From Linyphia triangularis (lineage: Eukaryota; Arthropoda; Arachnida; Araneae; Linyphiidae): a stretch of DNA of 64,000 nucleotides. The notes beneath the pieces were generated by a model. That model worked only from the letters and a program-made list of their open reading frames with translations, was not told the DNA's origin and did not search any database. This document shows, one piece after another, positions 11,420 through 21,283 of the stretch. Location of the stretch: NCBI GenBank assembly GCA_963978545.1, contig OZ021729.1, forward strand, positions 14,411,501 through 14,475,500. Reading direction: 5' to 3'. The translations under genes were made by a program, and so were the position numbers. The first letter of the stretch is position 1. Every line of letters begins with the position of its first letter.

Positions 11420-11700
11420 GCTAATTTGCACTTGTGAAGATGCCTCATCAGTTTTATGCTGGCCTACCCTTCATGGACATACTGCAACATTACAAAGCAG
11501 TCACAAGGCAACCCCACACATCTTGAAGGTGTCACAGATTTCCTCCAGTGACCGTCATGACAGGCTCACAAACTGGCATAGCAACTCCACTGGCAACCAG
11601 CTTAGGCTATGACCAGGTCTAGCCTGTAATACCTTAATTTGTCATTACCACTCATTACTATATCCCTTGTGTGTCCAGACATAAGTACCAAATTAAGAAT
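11420..11700. other. Unexplained less AT-rich segment after copy A
   Basis: It follows TTTTTGTAG at about 11411-11419 and is noticeably richer in G and C than its surroundings. No long open frame is present. It could be an untranslated exon or an unrelated repeat. Copy B has only weak similarity at the corresponding place (25870-25910). Confidence 0.3.
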
Positions 11701-12239
11701 AATGTGAATAACTGTAGTATGTCATTTGCTTTTGTGAATTACGTTCCATTTGAAATAATAATAATAAAAAAAAATGCTTTGTAATAATTGCTTTCTTTAT
11801 TATTATTTATACTGTTAACATGTACAAATTTTGAAAGTTCCTATCAGTATACTATGTTCAAAATGTATTGTGTAAAAAGTCTCATCTGATAATGCTAGTT
11901 GTGTGTTAAGGTTTTTATAAAAAAAAAAAAAAAAAAAAAAAAGTAAGTTAATAAAAAGATTTATTTTTTTAAATCTCAAAACTTATAGTTTAATCTATTG
12001 CTATAAACATAGTACTATTACCTCTTTGAAACAATTGATTATTAGTTAAAAGAAAATTTCATACATATTTCTATTCTAAAAAAATACTCTAATTGTAAGA
12101 ATAAGTCAGGTCACTTTTGACATTTAATAGAAACAGCTTTGTTGCAGAAAATATAATTGTTTTTATTATCCTTCACCTTGTAAAAATTTTAATAGAAAGT
12201 TGAAATGCCTATGTCCAAAATTACCTTCCTTCTTGGAAA

Positions 12240-12845
12240 GCTGCTTGCACCTAAACTTTTTTCTTACAAACAGGATTTATGTTGAAAATTTCAAAGCTGT
12301 AGCCCTATTTGAAATCGTTTTGTAAAATGTATATTAATTAAAAAAAATTAATAACGAACTGAACAAAAATTTAAAATTCTGTTTTTCTAAAGGCCAAAAC
12401 TACTAATGCTTATGTCGAAAATTTTAGAGCTGTAGCCCTATTAGAAATTGTTTTGTAAAATATTAATTCATTAATTAAAAAGAAACTAAATAAAATATAA
12501 AATTTCTGTTTATCATAAGTCCAATCAGAAAGCCAAAACTACTTATTTTTAATATTTCAGAGCTGTAGCCCTATTAGAAGTCGTTTATTAAAAACATTTG
12601 TTAATTAAAAAAAAAACAAATAAAAATTTTAAAATTCTGTTTTTTAAAACTGCAATTAGAAGGCTAAAACTACTTATGTGGAAAATTTTGGAGCTGTATT
12701 TCTGTTTGAAGTCGCTTTGTAAAAAAAATTAATTAAAAAAGAACTCATTAAAATTTTAACATTCTGTTTGACATGTATACAATTAGAAGGCCAAAACTAC
12801 TTATGCTGAAAATTTCAGAGCTCTTTTCCAATTTTAAATAGATTT
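12240..12845. repeat. Tandem repeat, about 130-bp unit, about five copies
   Basis: The phrase AGAGCTGTAGCCCTATT recurs with drift; its GCTGT (GCTCT in the last copy) falls at 12296, 12429, 12562, 12693 and 12820, giving periods of 133, 133, 131 and 127 bp. Each unit also holds an ATTAATTAAAAAA tract, an AAAATTCTGTTT block and an AAGGCCAAAACTACTTATG block. No coding potential is seen. Confidence 0.8.
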
Positions 12846-13129
12846 CTATAGATCCACAGACAGACACACAGCTTGTTTTGTTATGTTACATTGAAAGCAA
12901 AGTTAAATTCGGGTTATTCCACATCAAATCAACCAGAAAAAATAAATTTCGAACCCATACCACTTTCAATTTTTTTTTTTTTTTTTAATTTGGTGTGAAC
13001 CTATTTCTTATGGTTATTAAGAAAATTCTTGAATATTTTTTCAATATTCCTACTGATTGAAATTTTACAGCACTTTAAAATTTTCGATTTTGTCAAATTT
13101 TGAATTCCTGAAAATTTTGAAACAAGAGG

Positions 13130-13207
13130 CACGTGCCAGAGAAATAATTTTTTTCTCTATAATTAGGGAACGTGCCAGAGAAATAAATTTTTTCTCTATA
13201 ATTAGGG
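13130..13207. repeat. Two-copy tandem duplication, about 38 bp
   Basis: ACGTGCCAGAGAAATAA followed by TTTTTTCTCTATAATTAGGG appears twice back to back with minimal change. It falls within an otherwise uninformative open frame. Confidence 0.8.
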
Positions 13208-13393
13208 ATTATACCTTTATGAAATTTTTTTTCAATGCACCAAAACTATGCAAAATTCAGGGAAAAAAAATATTTTTGCTTCAAGTTAATAAAAAATTAT
13301 CAAAGTGATGATACTCTATTTTCTTCTGAAAAAAAAAAATAATAATAATATGTGGGTCCTTCCGCAACCAATTTTTATATATATATATATATA

Positions 13394-13566
13394 CAGTCAA
13401 ATTCCGTTAATGCGAAGTCGATGAGGCCACTGAAATTGTTCATGTTAACTGAATTACGTGCTAAGCTAATAATTTAACGTTAAGTTTTAAGTACTGAGAA
13501 CTGCCTTTACTTTCGCTTTAAACGGGATTTCATGTTAAGGGATTTCACGTTAACGGGGTTTGACTG
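13394..13566. mobile_element. pogo/Tigger-like MITE
   Basis: It starts CAGTCAAATTCCGTTAATGC after a TA and ends with the inverted counterpart (reverse complement CAGTCAAACCCCGTTAACGT). CAGTCAAACCCCGTTAAC-type ends with TA targets are typical of pogo-like members of Tc1/mariner. The right flank is CA instead of TA, so the duplication has decayed. It resembles the element at 47554-48111. Confidence 0.75.
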
Positions 13567-14643
13567 CACTTAAAAATTATTTCAAGATTATATATTACCT
13601 TTAAAAAAAAAAAAAATTAATGTGTTTTGGCCTTGTTATAGTAAAATTTTTCACTTTTGTCAATTTTTCGGGAAAAAAACGTGTTTTCTTAAATTTAAAT
13701 TTGAAGCATGCGAATATAACTAAACATGAAAATGTCTGAATATATGTACTATGGTCATGAAGAATAAAATTAATCGAATTTCAAACCCTTAATATTTAAA
13801 ATTCGCAAAGTTGTCGTAGTGCATTTCTTTTTTATGAATCTAAATGTCCATAATGTGGATCTATCCTATACAAAAATAAATCGGCAGGCACGCCGTACTT
13901 GTTGTAAAAAAAAGGTGCCCGTGCGATGTAACGACACTATTTAAAGTTAATATTATTCATTAGCTAAAAAAAGTCATTGTACTTTTAGGAAATTAGATTA
14001 CATTTTTCCCCGCTACAAAATTTATATTTTCCTTCTATAAAATTATAATTTCCTAATGCGATTTTTTTTTTCTTTTTTTCCCATCTATACCATCTACGAA
14101 AAGGATTATTACTACTATAACATATTCAAACCATGATGTATAAAACATATTTAAGCGATTTCGGCCTTAATTTCTAATCAAATTTTTTGAAATCTAGCCT
14201 AGGGTAAATGATTCAACATTTTTTTTGTAAAATCTATAAAATTTGACTGTATTTTATATTTTCTGGAACAAGAGACCACTCGGTGCAGGAAAATGTTTGG
14301 ATCAAGATCTGGACTGCTCGGAATAATCAATCGAAATTGTTTCAAGGGAAAACTGCTGCACATTTACGTATCGAATGGAAGGAAAAAAACAAACACAGAG
14401 GTACTCAATTTGAAACGAGATTCATTTTGAGTAAACTGCATGTATTTGAAGATGGCAGAACACATAAAATTGTTAGCAGTTTAAAGCTGACTTAGCCGTT
14501 CCTCTTGATTCAATTCCATTTTGTTATGAAATTTTCACAGAGGAAGTGATACTCAGTTTTTACCAAATAAAAATTATAAATTTATTCTTTTTTCGAACAA
14601 CAATAAACTCATTATCTAACTTCAACACAAGCTTCGATGCATA

Positions 14644-15329
14644 CAGGGGCGTACTGGCCATAGGGTTGTCCGGTACAATCACTGGGCCGGTCAGTGTCGA
14701 TAAAAAATTGGCAGGTACGGTATGAAAGTTATTATTATTATTATTTCTAATATAAGTACTTGTTTTCCTTAACTTTTTTTAAAAAAAAGCTCAATGCGTT
14801 CAATTTCATATTTAGAAAATAGATGCACTAAGATTTATATATTATAGTATTATGAGTTTTTAATTATTTTATAACTTTTAAGGTAAATTGTATATATTAT
14901 CATTTCGGATGTAATTTTCTAATAACCTGGACATTCTTTATTTTGCAATTTAGATTTCTTTTAGTTAGTTTTTGCGACAAACAATAAATGGTTTATAAAA
15001 ACCAAGTTCACTCAAAGAAGTTATAAATAATAGAGACAATTTGATGTAATTAAACTAATCATTAAAACAGTCAAATTATTAAAACTAATGAAACTTTAAA
15101 ATTATTGAAAACTAATGAAACTTTAAAAGTATTGAAAACTATAATAAAACTAATTATTGAAAATGAATATTTAAATAATAAAATATACTGTTAATTACAA
15201 TGAATTACTTTTTTGAATTATTTTATTATTAACTATAACTACAAATATTTGATTACTGATTATATTGAAAATTTGGGCCGGCATAAATCTAAAATCACCG
15301 GGCCGATATTGCTTCCCAATACGCTCCTG
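14644..15329. mobile_element. hAT MITE with 8-bp duplication GATGCATA
   Basis: Left end CAGGGGCGTACTGGCCATAG; the reverse complement of the right end is CAGGAGCGTATTGGGAAG. Perfect GATGCATA repeats flank it (14636-14643 and 15330-15337). The interior is AT-rich with no open frame. It is 686 bp long. Confidence 0.88.
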
Positions 15330-16430
15330 GATGCATACCGTTTCGGATACAGGAAAATGCAGGCACAACAAAAGTAAACAAAAGCTTCGATCCTTTCAAA
15401 GCAGCATCCAAAACTCGACTGATTCATGATTTCACGTCGCGGTATCGTATTTATAGAAGAACGTGGGAACTTTTTCGAAAAATTCCAGTCAACCGATCAA
15501 GTGATTAAAATGCCTCGAAATTTTCCGATTGATTTGGATATTACCACCTTTTTTTCTAACCTGTATTATTGCTGTCAACAAATAAAATAAAACTTTTTTG
15601 ATGAATGATTCCTCAATTTCTGTTGTTATTGTTTTATTTTCGGAATAAAATTTTAGGGTACGGTTTTTGAACAATTATTTTATTTAGATTCAGCACAAGT
15701 ACAAAACATAGTATAATTTTTAAATTTTTTTTTATTATGAGAAGCTTTCATTTGAAACAAAAAAATACTATTTGAAGAAAAAATTGTACTTAATTTTGAA
15801 AAAGTTTATAAAATTGTGAAATAAGAATTTAAAAAAAAAATTGTATTTCATCAACCCTACGAGATTAATTCAATTTTTTTTTTTTAATTCTCTAGGGTTA
15901 ACGAAAGCATCCTAACACTAACAGAATCTCATGGGAATCTTCTCTATGATACTGGAATAAAGCTAGAATGAAAAATTGAAGTTTTATTACTCGCGTGTGT
16001 AAATAAAATGCTCCAAAGACGTGACAAAAATTTCACGTGGTCCCATCTTTTAGACTAGATTGAAATTGCCCTGTTGAAGTCACACCACGTTTCTCTATCT
16101 TTTTATAAATCTATTACAGTGTTAGAACACTTTCTCATAGCTAGCCAAGTTTCCATAAGAATTTACCGCCATGATGTTGTTTAGAATGCAAATAAAAGGG
16201 AAGTTGATGTTTTCTCGGTTGGATATTTTCATCAGCGTGCAGTTATACAATTTGCCGATATCATTTTTCAATTATCTGTTTCAATTACTTTTAACGAGTT
16301 TCTTTTAAACAATAAAACTTGTCATGTAAATTAGTTCATCAACTTTTTATAACCAGGCGTGTAAGTGGTTGAAGACCCAAAAGACTGAAATCATATGCAA
16401 GCAAAAAAATTGCACCATACTTTATGCGTG
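15330..16430. other. Non-coding AT-rich stretch
   Basis: No gene, tRNA or clear repeat is seen. Simple A- and T-runs are frequent. The frame at 15489-15674 lacks any recognisable feature. Confidence 0.4.
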
Positions 16431-16615
16431 GTTGGTTGTTTGGTTGTTTTCAGATTATCTGGCGCCGTCAGCAACACGAGGGCTATAATGCGCCGAAACA
16501 TTCGTCATTAGACAAGCCAACATACATTTACAAACACCCATGCCAACACAGGACTCGAACCCGCAACCTCGCGGTCTAGAAGCTAGCATGCTAACCACTA
16601 TACCGTTTGGTCGGC
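16431..16615 (-). mobile_element. tRNA-derived SINE, full length
   Basis: Read on the minus strand it starts GCCGACCAAACGGTATAGTG, has an A box (TAGTGGTTAGCATG region), a B box (GGTTCGAGTCC), a body matching the copy at 2456-2596, and a tail of AACAACCAAACAACCAAC type. A 14-bp target duplication ATACTTTATGCGTG flanks it (16417-16430 and 16616-16629). It is 185 bp and represents the complete version of the family in this window. Confidence 0.9.
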
Positions 16616-16949
16616 ATACTTTATGCGTGAAACATATTTTAAGAAGTAAATTATCAAAAAATACTACGTGATGAAAAAATTGTTCAATAATAATTAATAA
16701 CTTAATTATATTTTATTCAGTAAGTAATAAAAAAGAAAAAGAATACTAAATTATGAAATGATTTACATTAAAAGTTCAATTAAGAAATAAGTTTATCACA
16801 TTATCAAGGCCATCAAAAATCTAAAATTAGGCATTAAAACATATTTACAACCTGTTCATTACCGAGATGCAACATTCACCCAAAAAAAGTATAAGAAGAA
16901 TTATATTTAATAACCTTTTGATAAAAATTAGTAGCTAAAAAAGCATATG

Positions 16950-17425
16950 GATTTCAAGGCTCATCCCAAAAAAAAAAATTCAATTCAAGGACCCATCTCC
17001 AATCATCACCCACACTAATCACGGACTTAGCTGCTATCACATCAGCAGAAACTGCGTTGCAAATTTTGGCAATAACTGCTTTATAATGGCTTAAATCTAG
17101 ATGAAAATTACTACTACTCCAACTTAAATATCGGCGATAGCGGCCAGAATACCGGCGCAAATCTCTGCAATCATATTAAAACAACAATCGGCAAACTGAC
17201 CATCACGTCAACTTTAACATCAGGTTTAGTACCCAATATATAGGTGGAAATCTCTGCATAGAGGCGATTATATCGGGGTGATACAACATAAATTTCGTTG
17301 TGATATATCATAACAACATAGATTTCGGCGATTGCATTCGCTGTAATAGTGCAAATCTCAGCAATAGTAGTCCTTACGTCATCGTAATCCTCAGCGAAAA
17401 TAATTACCACGCACCAACGTAAACG
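16950..17425. repeat. Degenerate array of about 100-bp CGGCGATAGCGG-type units
   Basis: Units drift around phrases such as AATATCGGCGATAGCGGC, ATACCGGCGCAAATCTC, GCAATAACTGC and GACCATCACGTCAAC. The same phrases in the same order fill 42110-42930, inside a hAT element in a GBF1 intron. Open frames on the minus strand in this stretch are by-products of the repeat. The origin of the array is unknown. Confidence 0.6.
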
Positions 17426-18032
17426 ATGCCGATAGAAGCTGTAATCTGCAGGAAAAGTGGTTGGCCACGGCAGACCAGTGGATTCGTAATTTACTCAATT
17501 TTTTCCAATTTCTATAAGAAATTCAGAATGATGTTCGATGGGGTCCAAAAATTGCATTTGCCTCTTGGACTATAGGGGAAAATTTTCTTTGCAAAGTTCT
17601 TTTAGCAAATAGGCAAAAATAAATATTATTAGAGTGTTAATGTGCAAGATTTAAAATTAATCAGTGATGTAAAATACTTGGATACATTTATTTTTGTAGG
17701 TCAATATCCTGGGTATATTACTCAAGTATTTACTGAAATTGGGTATTTATAATTTTTCTTCAAATTTAACTGCTCATTACACAATAATCTATTAATTGCT
17801 TTAACAAACATTTTTTTTTATATATAATTACATTTTTTTAAAAGTCTATAAAAAACTTAAGTGTGGAAATTTTTGTATTATAACCTTAGGGTAAGTAGGG
17901 TTACATGAAACAATCTATTTTTCTTTGGCCTAGTTAGACTTTCAGATATTAAAAAAAAAAAAAATTGATAAATTTGTACTCAGCAAAATTCAACTTTTAA
18001 TGTTACTTAAATAATGTTAATGAAATTTATAG
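17426..18032. other. Downstream flank of the zinc-finger gene
   Basis: No gene seen. It probably includes the 3' untranslated region of the minus-strand zinc-finger gene that stops at 18033. Confidence 0.4.
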
Positions 18033-18932
18033 TTATTTTATCATGTGTGTTAGGAGGTGTTTTCGAAGAGCCTGCTTACGAACAAATGCTTTATTGCACC
18101 TTTCACACACATGCATGTTTTCTCCAGTATGGATGCGGCAGTGTTTCTTCAGATTACTCTTATTAGAAAACTGTTTGTTACACACTTCACACACGTATGG
18201 CTTCTCACCTGTATGCACAAGTAGATGAGAATTGAGATGTCCTTTATGAGCAAACTGTTTATTGCACACATCACACACGTGTGGCTTCTCACCCGTGTGG
18301 ATAAGGAGGTGTGAAATGAGGTATTCCCTATGAGTAAACAGTTTATTACACATTTCACATTTGTGAGACTTTTGTCCTTTATGTATAAGTAGATGTTTTT
18401 TAAAATTACACTTGTCAGCAAATTGTTTGTTACACGCTTCACACGTGTGTGGTTTTTCACCAGTGTGTGTTAGGAGGTGTCTCTTGAGACTCTTTAAATA
18501 ATTAAATTGTTTGTTGCACACATTACATACATACGATTTTGGCTTTTCTCCAGTGTGGATAAAGAGGTGAGTCTTGAGTTGTCCCTTATAAGTAAACTTT
18601 TTATTGCACACTTCACACATGTGGGGCTTTTCTCCTGTGTGTACTAGAGAGTGTTTTTGAAGATTATGTTTATGGGCAAATGTCTTATTGCACTCTTTAC
18701 ATACATGCTGCTTTTTTCCAGTGTGTATAAGAAGGTGAGCATCGAGATGACATTTTTGAGTAAATTGTTTGTTGCACACTTCACAGATGTGTGGCTTTTT
18801 TGTGGTGTGTGATAAGTGGTTTTTATGAAGAGCTTCCTTTCGAGAAAATGTCTCATCGCATTCTTTGGACTCTTTTAGATTTTCTTCAGCGTGGACAAGA
18901 TTTTTGTTTGGACCATTTTTTTGCGAATACAT
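18033..18932 (-). CDS. Multi-C2H2 zinc-finger protein (TGEKP-linker type)
   Basis: A 299-residue single-exon frame with one degenerate N-terminal finger (residues about 22-42) and nine intact C2H2 fingers of the form C-x2-C-x12-H-x3-H. They are joined by TGEKPH-like linkers (variants TTKKPH, TGKKQH, KGQKSH, TGENMH). It has the layout of a nuclear sequence-specific DNA-binding protein. No SCAN, KRAB or BTB domain is present. Finger backbones are highly alike (CEVCNKQF), indicating recent tandem growth, while the DNA-contact positions differ. The start ATG at 18932 is the first in frame. It lies head-to-head with transposon copy B, about 270 bp from the CACGTG repeats. It is either a host gene beside the insertion or cargo of the element. 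Confidence 0.8.
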   Translation of the reverse strand: MYSQKNGPNKNLVHAEENLKESKECDETFSRKEALHKNHLSHTTKKPHICEVCNKQFTQKCHLDAHLLIHTGKKQHVCKECNKTFAHKHNLQKHSLVHTGEKPHMCEVCNKKFTYKGQLKTHLFIHTGEKPKSYVCNVCNKQFNYLKSLKRHLLTHTGEKPHTCEACNKQFADKCNFKKHLLIHKGQKSHKCEMCNKLFTHREYLISHLLIHTGEKPHVCDVCNKQFAHKGHLNSHLLVHTGEKPYVCEVCNKQFSNKSNLKKHCRIHTGENMHVCERCNKAFVRKQALRKHLLTHMIK

Positions 18933-19202
18933 TTCGCAGAAATTTCTTGTTGAATATTGAGACTTTTTATAATGTTTTCAAACTAACCTTACATTAATTC
19001 CTGTTCGCATAAATAAGAACTTTCGTTGCCCACTGCGGTTATGGATATACGTTTTAATCTTATCCTTCCTTTCAATTGAATGCTTTTCTATTTTCTATAT
19101 GCACCTGATCACAATAGAAGGAGAAAAAAAAAGAAAAAAAAACCTATTTTTTCATCACGGTACAGCTGGAATACTGCACATTCTAGTAATATTTTACGCA
19201 TG

Positions 19203-19259
19203 GTCACGTGACATGTTACCCTGTTTGGAGACGACTGCGCGCGCATCTAGTCACGTGAC
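19203..19259. promoter_or_regulatory. Paired GTCACGTGAC palindromes (E-box) upstream of copy B
   Basis: Two perfect 10-bp palindromes at 19203-19212 and 19250-19259 are separated by a GC-rich block with CGCGCGC. Both survive in copy A (about 2096 and 5285), so they are conserved parts of the element. CACGTG is the classic target of bHLH-zip factors. A CRE-like TGACGTAA lies near 19315. Binding is inference. Confidence 0.5.
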
Positions 19260-19633
19260 ACGTTAACTTCCTGCTCCTGGAATCTGAAAGTGCTGGATAC
19301 GATGGTAACATAAATGACGTAATTAGTGGCTTTTAGACACTTTAGTGGCGCTCGCCTGAGGCCTGACTATTGTCTGCACTGCTAGTCATCTTTTTGATCA
19401 CGTCTGTAGAAAAACGTGGTTTTTTAAAGAGACGTACTTCTTTGTGCTGCCTTTTTATTTGAGTTAATTCTTTTATTAGCTTTTATATTTGTGTGATTTG
19501 CCATTACTTGTTTTAGTATTTTGTGCTTTAATTACTTATTTTGTGGTTTATTGTTAATCCTATTTGCATTCATATATCTTTTTTATCAAATATTTACGCT
19601 TTTTTTTCTTTTGTTTACCTTTGCTATTAGATT

Positions 19634-21283
19634 GTGCTTAGCTATATTTTCTTCAGTTTTTCACATTTCCTTAAGATGAGAATTCTCGTAATCGGCGATT
19701 CCATTGTTAAGAATCTGGGGTTATTCTTAACGGAGGAGTTGCTTGATCATGATGTTTTTCTCAAACCGTATCCAGGTTACAAGATTGAAGGGTTGAAGGA
19801 TATGATTTCCTCTTTGGACAACCAATACGACTGGGTTTTTGTGCATGTTGGTACAAACAATACCTATCATGATCACACTGAGACCATGTTAGAAAAGTAT
19901 GGTTGTCTCTTTGAGGAAATACTGTTTTTTAACCCTGATGTCAGGGTTATCGTTTCAGGTATCCTACCCCGTAAGGAGAACAGTTTTCCAGAAGAGGCTG
20001 GTAAAAGGGATAGGTTTGTGAACCAACTGGCTTCCTTAAATAAAAAAATCGAATACATTAATTCTAGGCTGGAAAAGCTATGCCTAGGCCGTGAGGCATT
20101 CTTTTATTACAAGTTGCACGAGCCTATCTTGGGAAGAGACGGCCTTCATCTCGGACCACGTGGTCATCCACAGATGGGGAAGGATGTCGCAAAGACACTA
20201 AAGACATTGATAGGTAAGGAACTTAAGGTATGTAATATCCCTCGGTTTCTTTCTCCCGAGATTTTCCCTTCTTTATCTTTAGGATATTCTCAACAGTCCT
20301 GTACTACTTCCTTTCCAAAATCTTTTTCTTCATTATTCTCACCAAATGCTCTTGTCCCTTTTATATCTTTCTCACCTGCTCTCTCTTCTAAGCATTCTGC
20401 TTCCGCTACTTCTTCTAAGCCTTTCACTTCCACTGCTTCTTCTAAGCTTTTCACTTCCGTTACTTCTTCGAAGCCTTTCACTTCCACTACTTATTCGAAG
20501 CCTTTCACTTCCGCTACTTATTCTAAGCCTTTCACTTCTACTTCTTCTAAGTCTTATGCTTCTGCTCTTGCTCCTAATTCTAAGCCTTTTGCTTACCAGA
20601 TTTCTTCTAAATCTTATGCTTCTGCTCCTTCTTCTAAGTCGTATGCTTCTGCACTTACTTTCAAGCCTTCTACTTCCGCTTCTCCTAAGACTTATGCTTC
20701 TGCTCTTACTTCTAATTGTTTGACTTGCCCTACTTTTTCCAAATCGTATGCTTCTGCACTTACTTCCAAGTCTTTTGCTTCCACTCTTCCTAAGCCTTTT
20801 GCTTCTGCTCCTCTTCCTAAGCCTTTTGCTTCTGCTCCTCTTCCTAAGCCTTTTGCTTCTGTTCCTCTTTCTAAGCCTTTTGCTTCTGTTCCTCCTTCTA
20901 GGCCTTTTGCTTCTGTTCCTCTTTCTAAGCCTTTTCCTCATGCTCCTTCTACTAAGCTTTTTCCTCAAGCTCCTACTAAGCCTTTTCCTCACATTCCTTC
21001 TACTAAGCCTTTTCTTCATGCTCCTACTAAGCTTTCCTATTCTAAATCTTCGGTTTGCTCTTACAAACTACCTTCTTTTTCCTCTAAACCTTTTTCTTTC
21101 ACTCCCTCTTCAGAGTCTGCCTTTCCTACTCCCTCTTCCAATATGGTTTATACTGTAAAGGTGTGCAATCGATTTTCAGTGTTGGAAAATACTCCCTCTC
21201 TCTATCATAAATCCCTCTCTTCTCCTTCAACTAAACCCCTTTTTAAATCATTCCCAATCAAATTTTACAAGCGTGTTTTGTGA
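19634..21283 (+). CDS. SGNH/GDSL-type hydrolase domain with Ser/Pro/Lys repeat tail (transposon-encoded)
   Basis: Residues 15-195 form an SGNH hydrolase-like domain: block I GDS with the nucleophile at S23, block III as HVGTNN (71-76), and block V DGLH with D169 and H172. Such esterase-like domains are known in some non-LTR retrotransposon ORF1 proteins; their presence next to a MULE transposase is unusual. M15 (19676), after TTCCTTAAG, is an equally good start. From about residue 205 to 520 the protein is a low-complexity series of KPFTSxxSS, KSYASA and KPFASAPLP units. A strong splice donor AAG|GTATGT sits at 20228, exactly on a codon boundary after K198. The tail could therefore be intronic in a spliced form and translated only when the intron is kept. 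Confidence 0.75.
   Translation: MLSYIFFSFSHFLKMRILVIGDSIVKNLGLFLTEELLDHDVFLKPYPGYKIEGLKDMISSLDNQYDWVFVHVGTNNTYHDHTETMLEKYGCLFEEILFFNPDVRVIVSGILPRKENSFPEEAGKRDRFVNQLASLNKKIEYINSRLEKLCLGREAFFYYKLHEPILGRDGLHLGPRGHPQMGKDVAKTLKTLIGKELKVCNIPRFLSPEIFPSLSLGYSQQSCTTSFPKSFSSLFSPNALVPFISFSPALSSKHSASATSSKPFTSTASSKLFTSVTSSKPFTSTTYSKPFTSATYSKPFTSTSSKSYASALAPNSKPFAYQISSKSYASAPSSKSYASALTFKPSTSASPKTYASALTSNCLTCPTFSKSYASALTSKSFASTLPKPFASAPLPKPFASAPLPKPFASVPLSKPFASVPPSRPFASVPLSKPFPHAPSTKLFPQAPTKPFPHIPSTKPFLHAPTKLSYSKSSVCSYKLPSFSSKPFSFTPSSESAFPTPSSNMVYTVKVCNRFSVLENTPSLYHKSLSSPSTKPLFKSFPIKFYKRVL
20228..21179 (+). other. Predicted intron joining the hydrolase to the zinc-finger/transposase frame
   Basis: The donor is AAG|GTATGT at 20228; the acceptor is GATTTTCAG|TGTTGG ending at 21179. 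The interior is extremely pyrimidine-rich on the sense strand, with repeated TTCTAAG. Both junctions are in phase 0, and the frame from 21180 is open into the zinc-finger ORF. That ORF has an in-frame stop at 21156-21158, just before the acceptor, and no good ATG of its own before its fingers. This is a prediction from sequence; no transcript was seen. Confidence 0.6.

Larger units (their letters stand above)
2090..11420 (+). mobile_element. MULE-like transposon copy A, internally deleted, with three nested insertions
   Basis: Flanks and remnants align with copy B (19.2-25.85 kb): the CACGTG leader (2096-2111, continuing at 5250-5585), protease/SWIM-region sequence (5586-6003 and 7937-8510), second-protease sequence (8513-8876 and 10745-10850), and the 3' non-coding segment (11240-11400). 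Compared with B, about 3.9 kb is missing at about 5586; this interval held the hydrolase, zinc fingers and transposase core. About 0.58 kb is missing at about 8510. Three younger elements interrupt it: 2112-5247, 6004-7928 and 8877-10736. Outer ends were placed only by where similarity to B fades; no terminal inverted repeat was identified. Confidence 0.75.

Noticed and set aside
16954..17410. Two minus-strand frames of 68 and 79 residues
   Set aside because: They fall entirely in the degenerate repeat array and reflect its composition.
18043..18856. Alternative frames over the C2H2 zinc-finger gene
   Set aside because: All overlap the 299-residue finger frame and have no domain.
20372..21019. 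Long Arg/Ser-rich frame on the minus strand and Leu-rich frames on the plus strand over the hydrolase tail
   Set aside because: They are other-frame shadows of the TTCTAAGCC-type repeats; only the plus-strand hydrolase frame has a domain and a sensible start.
21114..21158. Alternative acceptor CCCTCTTCAG at 21104-21113
   Set aside because: It would give the same phase, but the frame then meets a stop at 21156-21158 before the zinc fingers.
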